DNA from: Bacillota bacterium
GTDB taxonomy: Bacteria > Bacillota > Clostridia > Acetivibrionales > JANLFN01
Direction of reading: 5' to 3'
Length of the DNA: 64,000 nt
NCBI GenBank assembly: GCA_023421675.1
Contig: JAEZTC010000013.1
Coordinates: forward strand, 62,001 to 126,000
The notes beneath the pieces are model-generated. The model was not told the origin of the DNA, searched no databases, and worked only from the letters and a program-made list of their open reading frames with translations. This document shows positions 8,867 to 17,304 of this stretch, piece by piece. The position numbers were made by a program, and so were the translations under genes. Position 1 is the stretch's first letter. Each line of letters opens with the position of its first letter.

Positions 8867-8896
8867 AGTTATTGTCTCGCGAGGGACGGTTGATAT

Positions 8897-8972
8897 GGGC
8901 GCTTAGCTCAGCTGGGAGAGCACCTGCCTTACAAGCAGGGGGTCATAGGTTCGAGCCCTATAGTGCCCACCA
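8897..8972 (+). tRNA. tRNA-Val (anticodon TAC)
   Basis: Complete cloverleaf of 76 bases with encoded CCA. The acceptor stem is GGGCGCT/AGTGCCC, the anticodon loop CTTACAA and the T-arm GGTTCGAGCC. Confidence 0.97.
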
Positions 8973-8991
8973 TTCAATCAATTACTTATGT

Positions 8992-9068
8992 GGCCCGGTA
9001 GTTCAGTTGGTTAGAATGCCAGCCTGTCACGCTGGAGGTCGAGGGTTCGAGCCCCTTCCGGGTCGCCA
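8992..9068 (+). tRNA. tRNA-Asp (anticodon GTC)
   Basis: 77 bases with encoded CCA. The acceptor stem is GGCCCGG/CCGGGTC with discriminator G, and the anticodon loop is CTGTCAC. Confidence 0.97.
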
Positions 9069-9072
9069 ATAC

Positions 9073-9148
<76 letters not shown>

Positions 9149-9235
9149 AAAAAACAATTGATAATTAATAATTGAGAATTGAGAATTATATTAAAATTGT
9201 TAATTGTACATTGTCAATTATCAAGTACGTAGTAA
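9149..9235. repeat. AT-rich inverted-repeat tract after tRNA-Phe
   Basis: Contains many near-palindromic pieces built on AATTGATAATTAATAATTGA and TTAATTGTACATTGTCAATT, which can pair with each other. It looks like the simple AT-rich dispersed repeat seen in many clostridial intergenic regions. It has no coding content. Confidence 0.45.
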
Positions 9236-9352
9236 GATGGAAAAATCAATGAGTACAGGAAGGCGACTGCCGAGCACCGGAGTTTATTGATGATAAATGA
9301 GGAGCGGAGGACAGCAAGCCTGACGAAGTAATCAGAAGATTTTTACGACTTA
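9236..9352. repeat. Intergenic repeat, reverse-oriented relative of the 7.5 kb units
   Basis: Read on the plus strand it carries GTACAGGAAGGCGACTGCCG, GAGGAGCGGAG and GACGAAGTAAT. These correspond to the reverse complement of the 7451-7581 unit (GTACAAGGAAAGGAAG, GAGGAGCGGAG, GACGCAGTAAT). A central AT palindrome (TTTATTGATGATAAA) takes the place of CATATTTTTTATATG. The outer ends GATGGAAAAATC and GATTTTT are inverted. Confidence 0.5.
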
Positions 9353-9355
9353 TAC

Positions 9356-9430
9356 GCGGGATTAACTCAGTGGTAGAGTGTCACCTTGCCAAGGTGAAAG
9401 TCGCGAGTCCGAATCTCGTATCCCGCTCCA
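9356..9430 (+). tRNA. tRNA-Gly (anticodon GCC)
   Basis: 75 bases with encoded CCA. The acceptor stem is GCGGGAT/ATCCCGC and the anticodon loop TTGCCAA. Confidence 0.97.
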
Positions 9431-9434
9431 AAAC

Positions 9435-9457
9435 AGCCAGCTAACAAGCTGGCTTTA
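9435..9457 (+). terminator. Hairpin between tRNA-Gly and tRNA-Cys
   Basis: Arms AGCCAGCT and AGCTGGCT with a five-base loop, followed only by TTTAT. It could be a weak terminator or an RNA processing signal inside the array. Confidence 0.45.
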
Positions 9458-9460
9458 TAC

Positions 9461-9535
<75 letters not shown>

Positions 9536-9544
9536 AAAGAATGA

Positions 9545-9581
9545 AAGAGTTTAATTGTGAAAACAATTAAGCTCTTTTTTG
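9545..9581 (+). terminator. Intrinsic terminator of the tRNA array
   Basis: Long stem AGAGTTTAATTGT against ACAATTAAGCTCT, loop GAAA, followed by six T. Confidence 0.85.
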
Positions 9582-9696
9582 TTATTTTCAAAAACTATGA
9601 CTTGCATAAGATATTATTCCAATAGTTGATACTCTGTTCAGTTTACAAACAATTTGGTATACTGTGGAAGTAAGGAATACGATAACAGGGCGTTTT

Positions 9697-9792
9697 ATGA
9701 TGGAAGAAAAATATTCTGGAAATTATTTTAAGTATTTTATTATAAGTTATGATACAACCGGTATAGGTTTATATAGAGAAGTACTGAAATGA
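9697..9792 (+). pseudogene. Truncated remnant of a gene related to the one at 23669
   Basis: A 31-codon ORF (MMEEKYSGNYFKYFIISYDT, then TGIGLYREVLK and stop). Its start aligns closely with the N-terminus of the 218-residue membrane protein at 23669 (MKKYPGNYFKSYIYSFDT), then stops. No later part of that protein was found downstream before the next gene. Its stop codon overlaps the ATG at 9789. It is probably a decayed or partly deleted paralogue, though a short functional peptide cannot be excluded. Confidence 0.55.
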
Positions 9793-9812
9793 AAACATGG
9801 GGGGGTTCTGCA

Positions 9813-10268
9813 TTGAAAGAAATTTATGTTTATGATAAAGCAAAATATCATTTCGGTGGAGATTATCCACAAGAGTTACCAATTGAACAAGCATATGTTC
9901 ATACTGGAATGTATTTAGGGTGGATAATTGATAATGAATTGTTTAGTACATGGTTTAAGGAAGAATCACTTGATGATATAGAAAAATTTAAAAAAAGGGA
10001 GATTACAGGTACCCAAATATACAAAAAATGGGATGGTGTATTAACGGGAGATATGTTAAGTGATGAAGGTAACAAATTTTCTTTATACTACTTTGAGTTT
10101 GAAAAAGGTGAATTTCCAACAGATTATGATAAAACTTTAGCATCTGACTTACCTTCACTTTACTATGTACAAGATACTTGGGATAATTATTACTTACTTA
10201 AAGAAGTTATTGATCAAAGATACATAGAATGGAAAAGAAAGAAGAATGTCGAGATTATCGTTGATTAG
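9813..10268 (+). CDS. DUF7832-like protein of unknown function
   Basis: A 151-residue soluble, acidic protein if started at TTG 9813, seven bases after the GGGGGG ribosome site. An ATG at 9789 overlaps the preceding remnant and has a poorer site. Visible landmarks are KYHFGGDYPQELPIEQAYVH, GMYLGWIIDNEL, KKREITGTQIYKKWDGVLT and FSLYYFEFEKGEFPTDYDKT. These match the pattern I associate with DUF7832 proteins, often isolated genes near toxin-immunity loci. An immunity role is only a guess. The gene sits just downstream of a tRNA array and is AT-rich compared with its neighbours, consistent with horizontal acquisition. Confidence 0.6.
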   Translation: MKEIYVYDKAKYHFGGDYPQELPIEQAYVHTGMYLGWIIDNELFSTWFKEESLDDIEKFKKREITGTQIYKKWDGVLTGDMLSDEGNKFSLYYFEFEKGEFPTDYDKTLASDLPSLYYVQDTWDNYYLLKEVIDQRYIEWKRKKNVEIIVD

Positions 10269-10386
10269 CATTTTAGTATTTGTATAAATAATAGGTATTA
10301 AATTTAATTATTCACCGTACTAGTACTTTTCTTAACACAAATTTTCAAAATCAAAGATGTTTTTATGAATAGAGGGGAGATTTGAG

Positions 10387-11049
10387 GTGTTTAATTTCTT
10401 TAAGAAAGAGCCCAAGGATAGTAATATAAGAGATCTGCTGTTCGGAGATGTTCCTATATCAGGGTGGCCAGCCCAAGCAAATGAAAATCAATTAGAACCG
10501 TGGAATTTATTTAAACAAGCAAGAGAAGAGATGGAGCGAAGTAATCCAGAACAGGCTATCGAGATTCTTCAAAGAATTGTAAAGATGGAAAAATTAGAGT
10601 CGCGGCATTACCTTCAAGCGTGGTATTTTCTTAAGAAATTCAATGTCTTACCAGAAGGGGCCTTTTCAAAGAAAGTTTACGGTGTGGTAGTAGAGGTTGG
10701 CCTTGATGACGGACTTGATATACTGGCGGCTTATGAGGATTGTTCGGCTCGCTACTTTAATTATAGTGGGGCAGCAGTTATATGGGATAGACCCAATAAT
10801 TCTTTGGATAAAGTTATTAATGACCTAATCAGTATTAGCCAAGAAGTCGTACAAAGAATAGGGGTTTGGGAAAATGAAAGGCCACCCCAACCACCAAAAG
10901 GCAGTGTAAGATTAAACTTTTTAACACCTTCAGGATTACATTTCGGACAAGGAACAATGGAAGCGATTAGTAATGACCCGATGGGGGGGCTTGTTCTAAA
11001 CGTTGCTACTTATCTTATGCAGCAGCTGATACAAAAGTCTTCCAAATAA
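10387..11049 (+). CDS. Hypothetical protein
   Basis: A 220-residue soluble protein starting at GTG with GAGGGGAG upstream. I do not recognise the family. The N-terminal half is helical and TPR-like (FKQAREEMERSNPEQAIEILQRIVKMEKLESRHYLQAWYFLKKF). The middle (VYGVVVEVGLDDGLDILAAYEDCSARYFNYSGAAVIWD) looks like a mixed alpha/beta domain, and the C-terminus has RLNFLTPSGLHFGQG followed by an amphipathic helix. There are no signal peptide, membrane helices or catalytic motifs. It lies with the DUF7832-like gene in what looks like an accessory insertion after the tRNAs, and the two may form an unrecognised pair. Confidence 0.65.
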   Translation: MFNFFKKEPKDSNIRDLLFGDVPISGWPAQANENQLEPWNLFKQAREEMERSNPEQAIEILQRIVKMEKLESRHYLQAWYFLKKFNVLPEGAFSKKVYGVVVEVGLDDGLDILAAYEDCSARYFNYSGAAVIWDRPNNSLDKVINDLISISQEVVQRIGVWENERPPQPPKGSVRLNFLTPSGLHFGQGTMEAISNDPMGGLVLNVATYLMQQLIQKSSK

Positions 11050-11271
11050 ATTCATAAATATGCTGAGTAATGCTATAATTGGTATGATATAAATAGGAAG
11101 TATGTTAATCTAATTTTGATTTATAGATTCGTTTATGTTTATAACGAGGCCATTATTTTGTGAATACTTAATGGTAGCAAAGTGCGGATCGCTTTGTGTC
11201 TTCTTTTTGAGAAATAAGCGAAGAAAAATAAGTAAAATTGTGAATCCTAATAAATTGTAAGGGGAAGAGCT

Positions 11272-12360
11272 ATGTTATCTTGGAAAGGAAGAAGTTTAAA
11301 TATAGGCGGTTTAACAGTAAAATTACCGATAATTCAGGGTGGAATGGGAGTTGGGGTTTCGTTAAGCGGGCTCGCTTCTGCAGTAGCAGATGAAGGCGGT
11401 GTTGGTGTTATTTCAGTTGCTGCTATAGGAATGATGGAGCCGGACTTTTCAACGAATTATATTGAGGCTAATATCAGAGCACTTAGAAATGAAATTAGAA
11501 AAGCGCGGCAACTAACCAAAGGAATTATTGGGGTAAATATCATGGTAGCCCAATCTAATTTTTCGGATATGGCTAAAACTGCAATAGAAGAAGGCGTAGA
11601 TATTATTTTTTCCGGGGCTGGTCTCCCGCTTAATCTACCTTCGTTTTTAAAAGAGACAAGCAAAACAAAACTTGTTCCTATTGTTTCTTCTGCAAGAGCA
11701 GCAGCAATTATTGCGAAGAGATGGCTGGAGAAATACAATTACGCTCCTGATGCAATTGTTGTGGAAGGACCTATGGCAGGAGGGCACTTGGGATTTAAAA
11801 GTGAACAGATTACAGATCCAAATTATAAGTTGGAAAAACTTGTTTCTGAAGTTGCCAGTGAGGCTAAAAAAATTGAAAATAAAGTTGGTAAATATGTTCC
11901 AGTAATTGCAGCTGGTGGCATATATACCGGTGAGGATATATTTAAATTTATCCAATTAGGGGCTTCAGGAGTACAGATGGCAACACGCTTTGTAACAACA
12001 GTGGAATGTGACGCCTCTTTGGAATTCAAGAAGGCCTATATTGACTGTAGAAAAGATGACATAGGAATTATAAAGAGTCCTGTTGGTATGCCTGGAAGAG
12101 CGATAATAAATGAATTTATTAATGATGTAAATGCTGGAAATAAGAAACCCTATAAATGTCCATATCACTGTATTATAACTTGTGATTATGAATCAAGTCC
12201 CTATTGTATTGCCCTTGCATTAGTAAATGCAAAAAAAGGAAAAATGAAGAATGGATTTACTTTTGCTGGCGAAAATGCATATAGAGCTAAAAAAATAGTT
12301 TCCGTGAAAGAATTGATCACTGCTTTGATTGAAGAGTATAACAATGCTGTGATGGCATAA
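11272..12360 (+). CDS. Nitronate monooxygenase / FabK-like flavoprotein
   Basis: A 362-residue FMN-dependent TIM-barrel enzyme. It starts LPIIQGGMGVGVSLSGLASA, has the conserved VVEGPMAGGHLG region (about residue 163) and the phosphate-binding AAGGIYTGEDIFKFIQLGA segment (about 213), all hallmarks of the 2-nitropropane dioxygenase/FabK superfamily. The C-terminal region carries a cysteine set (KCPYHCIITCDYESSPYC) common in clostridial members. It could detoxify alkyl nitronates or act as an enoyl-ACP reductase; without fab neighbours the former is more likely. The start follows GGGGAAG and a terminator follows the gene. Confidence 0.88.
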   Translation: MLSWKGRSLNIGGLTVKLPIIQGGMGVGVSLSGLASAVADEGGVGVISVAAIGMMEPDFSTNYIEANIRALRNEIRKARQLTKGIIGVNIMVAQSNFSDMAKTAIEEGVDIIFSGAGLPLNLPSFLKETSKTKLVPIVSSARAAAIIAKRWLEKYNYAPDAIVVEGPMAGGHLGFKSEQITDPNYKLEKLVSEVASEAKKIENKVGKYVPVIAAGGIYTGEDIFKFIQLGASGVQMATRFVTTVECDASLEFKKAYIDCRKDDIGIIKSPVGMPGRAIINEFINDVNAGNKKPYKCPYHCIITCDYESSPYCIALALVNAKKGKMKNGFTFAGENAYRAKKIVSVKELITALIEEYNNAVMA

Positions 12361-12415
12361 ACAATATATGCTGGTTTGTAAAGTCGGTATAAAATAGGTT
12401 GAATACTGACCCTTG

Positions 12416-12443
12416 AAAGGAGGGCTAAAGCTCTCCTTTTTTA
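12416..12443 (+). terminator. Intrinsic terminator after the nitronate monooxygenase gene
   Basis: AAAGGAG...CTCCTTT stem with an inner GC pair and a TAAA loop, followed by a T run. Confidence 0.7.
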
Positions 12444-12521
12444 ATTTTATTGGATAATAAAGTCGAAATACATAATAATAAGTTGGAGGATTTATTGTAA
12501 ATAGAGTATTACCAAATAACA

Positions 12522-12743
12522 CTATTTAAGTGGTGCAAATTCAACAGCCTCTTTATCTTTATAAATTGTCGCTTTCCCCTGCCTTAAATCAGATAATAAT
12601 AAACTATCTTTGTAATAAAGGAATTGAATTGTCAGGAAGGTATCATTTGCTGAAAAATATTTGCCTTGCCTCTCACGAATTTTTCTACTTGGTTTATCAA
12701 AAACGGTTAGTAAATCCTCGGGTTTTATATCACTAAAGTTCAT
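12522..12743 (-). CDS. Small hypothetical protein
   Basis: A 73-residue protein (starts MNFSDIKPEDLLTVFDKPSR). On the minus strand the ATG is preceded by ACAGGAGGTAATCAA, an excellent ribosome site, which supports it as real against the plus-strand overlapping ORF. The protein is charged with no membrane segment. The second half (FLTIQFLYYKDSLLLSDL...GKATIYKDKEAVEFAPLK) reads like a small beta-rich fold. Family and function are not recognised. Its neighbour on the same strand is a cold-shock gene 250 bases upstream with its own terminator. Confidence 0.6.
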   Translation of the reverse strand: MNFSDIKPEDLLTVFDKPSRKIRERQGKYFSANDTFLTIQFLYYKDSLLLSDLRQGKATIYKDKEAVEFAPLK

Positions 12744-12947
12744 TTGATTACCTCCTGTGTAGTAAGGTTTGTGTTATGATTGGATAGATATTTCAAAACA
12801 TCTTATCTTAAACTAGGATGGTCCGAATATTCTTCTGACTTGTAGGAGTAATTTCGGAATTTTATAATATGCATACTATTTATTTAGTGTTCCCTGTTAG
12901 CATTAATATAAACAAATCTTTTGATTTCTTAATTTGGCACATAAATT

Positions 12948-12980
12948 AAAAAGCTACCTCAATAAAGAGATAGCTTTTTT
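12948..12980 (-). terminator. Intrinsic terminator of the minus-strand cold-shock gene
   Basis: Arms AAAAAGCTA and TAGCTTTTT with a fourteen-base loop. T runs lie on both sides, so it may act in both directions. Confidence 0.7.
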
Positions 12981-12990
12981 TAACGGAAAT

Positions 12991-13191
12991 TTAAGCAACG
13001 TAAACATTAGCTGCTTGCATACCACGTTGACCTTTTTCCAGATCAAAACGTACTCTTTGGCCTTCATCTAAGGTTTTGTAGCCATCTGACTGGATTGCTG
13101 AAAAATGAACGAATACATCATCTCCACCATCCACTGTAATAAACCCATATCCTTTTTCTGCGTTAAACCATTTTACTGTACCATTATTCAT
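12991..13191 (-). CDS. Cold-shock protein, CspA family (second copy)
   Basis: A 66-residue cold-shock domain with KGYGFITVD and DVFVHFSAI RNA-binding motifs. It differs from the 7179 copy mainly in the C-terminal third (RVRFDLEKGQRGMQAANVYVA). The start follows GGAGGTGCC. It has a leader of about 115 bases if the promoter at 13315-13343 is correct, as is common for cold-inducible csp mRNAs. Two copies probably respond to different conditions. Confidence 0.97.
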   Translation of the reverse strand: MNNGTVKWFNAEKGYGFITVDGGDDVFVHFSAIQSDGYKTLDEGQRVRFDLEKGQRGMQAANVYVA

Positions 13192-13314
13192 ATTGGCACC
13201 TCCATAAATTTTATTATATTTCGTTGCAAAAATAAAAACACATATTCCCGCAAATGATTCTAAATCATTTACAAAAACATGTGCAAATAATCATCACTTT
13301 TAAAATACTTTTTA

Positions 13315-13343
13315 AGTTTACCATATATATTAAGATATGTCAA
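13315..13343 (-). promoter_or_regulatory. Probable promoter of the minus-strand cold-shock gene
   Basis: On the minus strand, TTGACA (13338-13343), 17-base spacer, TAAACT (13315-13320). The TAAACTTA motif at the -10 also occurs at the other csp gene. A palindrome AAATGATTCTAAATCATTT lies downstream in the leader at 13250-13268. The rest of this 316-base divergent gap shows nothing else. Confidence 0.5.
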
Positions 13344-13507
13344 CTATTTAACAATTAATCAATAGTTTAAGGAGCTCTTTTTTTCTATTTTGTCCAGACC
13401 ATACCTTGTGATTTTATAAAGATTTTATGGCTTTAAGGGAGGACTGAACCTGAAAATGATGTTATAATTAGCTCTGAACTATAATTATTTTTTACTGCGA
13501 GGGAAAA

Positions 13508-15064
13508 ATGAGCATTCTAAATGTTGAGAATATAAGCCATGGTTTCGGTGCCAGAAAATTATTGGAAAATGCCTCATTCCGACTGCTAAAGGGTGAACAC
13601 GTCGGTTTGGTAGGGGCAAATGGAGAAGGTAAATCTACATTTTTAAATATAATAACCGGAAAACTTATGCCTGATGAAGGAAAGGTTGAATGGTGCAACA
13701 GGGTTACATCAGGATATATGGATCAGCATACTGTTCTGAAAAAAGGGGATACCATAAGGAAGGTATTAAGAGAAGCATTCCAGTATATGTTCGACCTTGA
13801 GCAGGAAATGCTTCAAATGTATGAAAAAATGTCGGAGCATTCGGAAGAGGAAGTAACCGCCATGCTTGAGGACGTAGGTGAAATTCAGAGTCTGCTTGAA
13901 CATAACGGTTTTTATATTATAGATTCTAAAATTGAAGAGGTTGCAAACGGATTAGGATTAGGGGAAATAGGACTGGACAGGGACGTAGGTGATTTAAGCG
14001 GGGGCCAGAGGTCAAAGGTACTATTGACAAAGCTTTTGCTGCAGAATCCTATGATTTTGATACTGGACGAGCCTACAAACTTTCTGGACGAAAATCATAT
14101 AAGATGGCTTACTAATTATCTGAAAGAGTATGATAACAGTTTTATTTTGGTATCCCATGATATTCCTTTCCTGAACAATGTAATTAATGTTGTTTATCAT
14201 ATAGAAAATGCTGTTCTTACAAGGTATACGGGGAATTATGATGAATTCCAGCAAATGTATCAGCTAAAAAAGCTTCAGAATCAGCAGGCTTATGAGAAAC
14301 AGCAGAAGGAAATCGATCGCCTTGAAGACTTTATAGCAAGAAACAAAGCAAGGGTTGCTACATCCAATATGGCAAAAAGCCGTCAGAAAAAGTTGGACAA
14401 AATGGACATAATAGAGAAAGCAAGGGAAAAGGTTAAGCCTGTCTTTAAATTCAGGGAAGCCAGAACTCCCGGTAAATATATTTTCCAGGCAAACAACCTG
14501 GTAATAGGCTATGGAGAGCCCCTTACAAGACCATTAAATCTTACCCTTGAAAGAGGGAAAAAGATTGTGATAAAAGGTGTAAACGGTTTGGGAAAATCAA
14601 CATTATTAAAAACACTTATTGGTATTCAAAAACCTGTTTCAGGACATGTGGAACTTGATGATTACCTGTCTCTAGGATATTTCGAGCAGGAGTCAAGAGA
14701 TGCAGGCAGCAATACTGCACTGGAAGAGATATGGAACGAGTATCCAGGGCTTGGCAATGCAGAAGCACGTGCAGCATTGGCAAAATGCGGTTTGAACAAT
14801 GAACATATCACAAGCCAGATGATGGTTTTAAGCGGAGGGGAAAATGCAAAGGTAAGACTGTGCAAACTAATGCTTAAGGATTTAAACTGGCTGGTGCTTG
14901 ATGAACCGACAAACCACCTTGATATCGATGCAAAGGCAGAGCTGGGAAAGGCCTTGAAGGAGTTTAAAGGAACCATTGTTCTGGTAAGTCACGAGCCTGA
15001 ATTTTATGAGGATTGGGTGACTGATGTCTGGAATGTTGAGGACTGGACGACAAAAATTGTTTAA
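13508..15064 (+). CDS. ABC-F family ATPase
   Basis: A 518-residue protein with two ABC ATPase domains in one chain and no membrane segment, so an ABC-F protein acting on the ribosome. First domain: Walker A GANGEGKST, signature LSGGQRSK, Walker B LILDEPTNFLD. A charged linker (about residues 245-320, KKLQNQQAYEKQQKEIDRLE) separates it from the second: GVNGLGKST, LSGGENAK, LVLDEPTNHLD. Both glutamates after Walker B are present. It may clear stalled ribosomes or protect them from antibiotics, but the subgroup cannot be fixed by eye. A DEAD-box helicase gene follows 36 bases downstream, suggesting a translation or RNA-related operon. Confidence 0.92.
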   Translation: MSILNVENISHGFGARKLLENASFRLLKGEHVGLVGANGEGKSTFLNIITGKLMPDEGKVEWCNRVTSGYMDQHTVLKKGDTIRKVLREAFQYMFDLEQEMLQMYEKMSEHSEEEVTAMLEDVGEIQSLLEHNGFYIIDSKIEEVANGLGLGEIGLDRDVGDLSGGQRSKVLLTKLLLQNPMILILDEPTNFLDENHIRWLTNYLKEYDNSFILVSHDIPFLNNVINVVYHIENAVLTRYTGNYDEFQQMYQLKKLQNQQAYEKQQKEIDRLEDFIARNKARVATSNMAKSRQKKLDKMDIIEKAREKVKPVFKFREARTPGKYIFQANNLVIGYGEPLTRPLNLTLERGKKIVIKGVNGLGKSTLLKTLIGIQKPVSGHVELDDYLSLGYFEQESRDAGSNTALEEIWNEYPGLGNAEARAALAKCGLNNEHITSQMMVLSGGENAKVRLCKLMLKDLNWLVLDEPTNHLDIDAKAELGKALKEFKGTIVLVSHEPEFYEDWVTDVWNVEDWTTKIV

Positions 15065-15100
15065 ATAAATTAAGCTAAATATCTTTCGAAGGAGATTGTA

Positions 15101-16261
15101 ATGATTGAGTTGTTTAAAGAAATGAATATTGACCCATCACTGGTTACTGCACTAAAAAAAGAAAATATAACCGTTCCAACCGATATACAAAAAAGAGTTA
15201 TACCAGAGGCACTGAAAAACAAGGATTTGATAGTACAGTCCGAAACCGGAACGGGAAAAACTCTGGCATATCTGCTTCCTTTGTATAAGAAGATTATTAC
15301 TCCAAGCAAGGAGATGCAGGCTATTATAATTGTACCTACACATGAGCTGGCTATGCAGATACAAAGGCAAATTGAGCGTCTGTCTCAAAACTCGGAGATA
15401 AAAGTAACTTCAACTCCAATCATAGGCAATGTAAATATAGAAAGACAAATAGAAGCATTGAAGAAAAAACCCAATATTATTGTTGGCTCATCAGGCAGAA
15501 TTCTTGAATTGATTAAAAAAAGGAAGATCACCGCTCATACAGTTAAGACTATAATTCTTGATGAAGCTGACAGACTTGTGGATGATAATAATCTGGACAA
15601 CGTTAAGGCGATTATAAAGAGTACGTTAAATGAAAGACAGCTTATGATGTTCTCTGCGACTATATCAAAGGAGGCAGAAGCCCAAGCAAGGAATATAATG
15701 AAGGAGCCTGAAGTTATAAAAGCTGAAGGATATAATTCAATTCCATCAACAATTCAACATGTATATTTCATGTCTGAACAAAGAGATAAAATCGAAGTGC
15801 TTAGAAAGCTTGTACGGATAATAAATCCACCTAAAGCTATTGTATTTGTCAATAAAATAGGGGATACCGAGATTTATGCAGAAAAGCTAAAGTATCATGG
15901 TTTTAAGGCTGAATGTGTTCACGGTTCAAATAGAAAACTTGAACGTAAAAGAACGATGGATGAATTCAGATCCGGCAAACTCCAATTGCTGGTAGCCTCA
16001 GATATTGCAGCCAGAGGCCTTGACATAGAGGGAATTACTCATGTCTTCAATTTAGATATACCGGAACAACCCAGCGATTACCTGCATAGGGTTGGCCGTA
16101 CCGGCAGGAATGGAAATACAGGGGTTGCGGTATCAATAGTTACTGAAAGAGAATTAGCTCAGGTTAGAAAGTTTGAAAAGGTATTAAATATTGATATTGT
16201 GGCAAAGGACATGTATAAGGGCAATATTATAGATGTTAAAAAGAGCCATGGGAGAAGATAG
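15101..16261 (+). CDS. DEAD-box ATP-dependent RNA helicase
   Basis: A 386-residue protein with the full motif set: Q-motif region PTDIQKRVIPEAL, motif I SETGTGKT, Ia PTHELA, Ib-like GSSGRIL, II DEAD (LDEADRLVD), III SAT, V ARGLDIEG and VI HRVGRTGR. It is a compact helicase core with a very short C-terminal tail, so any RNA specificity must come from the core or partners. Start ATG follows AAGGAG. It is probably co-transcribed with the ABC-F gene upstream. Clostridial DEAD-box proteins commonly act in ribosome assembly or cold adaptation. Confidence 0.95.
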   Translation: MIELFKEMNIDPSLVTALKKENITVPTDIQKRVIPEALKNKDLIVQSETGTGKTLAYLLPLYKKIITPSKEMQAIIIVPTHELAMQIQRQIERLSQNSEIKVTSTPIIGNVNIERQIEALKKKPNIIVGSSGRILELIKKRKITAHTVKTIILDEADRLVDDNNLDNVKAIIKSTLNERQLMMFSATISKEAEAQARNIMKEPEVIKAEGYNSIPSTIQHVYFMSEQRDKIEVLRKLVRIINPPKAIVFVNKIGDTEIYAEKLKYHGFKAECVHGSNRKLERKRTMDEFRSGKLQLLVASDIAARGLDIEGITHVFNLDIPEQPSDYLHRVGRTGRNGNTGVAVSIVTERELAQVRKFEKVLNIDIVAKDMYKGNIIDVKKSHGRR

Positions 16262-16331
16262 ACTCTAAAAAAACCTTTATCCGAAAGTATCAGAGTTGGA
16301 TGGCTCTTCCGAATGATACGAAGGATTGAAA

Positions 16332-17213
16332 ATGGTGGTGAAAAATATGAACTTATATGTATCTGTCATAAGTGAAGTTGTTGAATATATTGAGAGCTGT
16401 ATTGGCGAAAGCTTACAGCTTTCGGAACTGTCTTCACGTGCCGGTATATCGGATTTTCACTTCAACCGTATGTTTAAAACTGTTACAGGGGTAACTCTTA
16501 AACAATATATCCTTGGAAGAAAACTTACAAACGCGATTGAACAACTCAAATCTACAAATAAGTCAGTCATAGATATTGCTATGGATCTGGGATTTCAATA
16601 TCCTGAGGTGTTCAGTAGGGCATTTAAGAAGCAATTCGGAGTGTCACCTGTAAGTTTTCGGGAGATGCAACCTTTGCTGGAGGGAACTCCAAAAGTACGC
16701 ATTGTTGAAAGAGATATAATAAATTATAGAGGTTCGTTGGTACTGAAAGGAAGCAGTGTATTCTTAGATACATTTACACTAGGAGGCGTTCAGACTGAAA
16801 TAAACATAAATTCTGCAAACTTCAAGCAGATTCTTGGTACAAAGACAGAAGATTTTATACTGGACACATCTGATAGCATAATGTTTAATAATGACAGGTT
16901 CTATACTGTTGTCAGCTGCAGCGGTAAAGAAAACGATGATTATAATGTTTTTTGCGGGAAACAATCCATTCAGAGTGTTAATGCCTTTCAATATAAGGAA
17001 TTTGTAGTTCCAAGCGGGTGGTATATTGCTTTTAATTATAACGGAGATATGTTCGATATACGAGAAGTTTTCATTGATGATTTATATAAGTGGATTATGG
17101 TAAAAGAAGCAGAGTTAAAACCTAATGGAATAGGAATGCTTAATATATATGAGAGAAACTATCCTGATAATAATGCGGTGCAAATTCTTGTTCCTGTTAA
17201 GAATCCTGTATAG
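16332..17213 (+). CDS. AraC-family transcriptional regulator with GyrI-like effector domain
   Basis: About 293 residues. ATG 16332 is preceded by AAGGA; TTG 16326 and ATG 16347 are alternatives. The N-terminal 105 residues are a double helix-turn-helix of AraC type (LQLSELSSRAGISDFHFNRMFKTVTG...KSVIDIAMDLGFQYPEVFSRAFKKQFGVSP). The remaining part, ending in NGIGMLNIYERNYPDN, has the layout of a GyrI-like/SOUL small-molecule domain as in Rob/SoxS-related or BmrR-like regulators. The ligand is unknown. An esterase gene follows after a terminator and might be a target. Confidence 0.85.
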   Translation: MVVKNMNLYVSVISEVVEYIESCIGESLQLSELSSRAGISDFHFNRMFKTVTGVTLKQYILGRKLTNAIEQLKSTNKSVIDIAMDLGFQYPEVFSRAFKKQFGVSPVSFREMQPLLEGTPKVRIVERDIINYRGSLVLKGSSVFLDTFTLGGVQTEININSANFKQILGTKTEDFILDTSDSIMFNNDRFYTVVSCSGKENDDYNVFCGKQSIQSVNAFQYKEFVVPSGWYIAFNYNGDMFDIREVFIDDLYKWIMVKEAELKPNGIGMLNIYERNYPDNNAVQILVPVKNPV

Positions 17214-17261
17214 TCAGCAAGAAATATCATGAAGTATATATTGGAACTTAGTAAAATATAA

Positions 17262-17289
17262 CCGAAGGGAAAACCTTCGGTATTTTTAT
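17262..17289 (+). terminator. Intrinsic terminator after the AraC regulator gene
   Basis: Arms CCGAAGG and CCTTCGG with loop GAAAA, followed by TATTTTTATT. Confidence 0.8.
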
Positions 17290-17304
17290 TAGGGAAGTGA
17301 TTAT

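Noticed and set aside
12530..12736. Plus-strand 68-codon ORF opposite the small minus-strand gene
   Set aside because: The minus-strand ORF has an excellent AGGAGG ribosome site and a more natural composition; the plus-strand frame has none.
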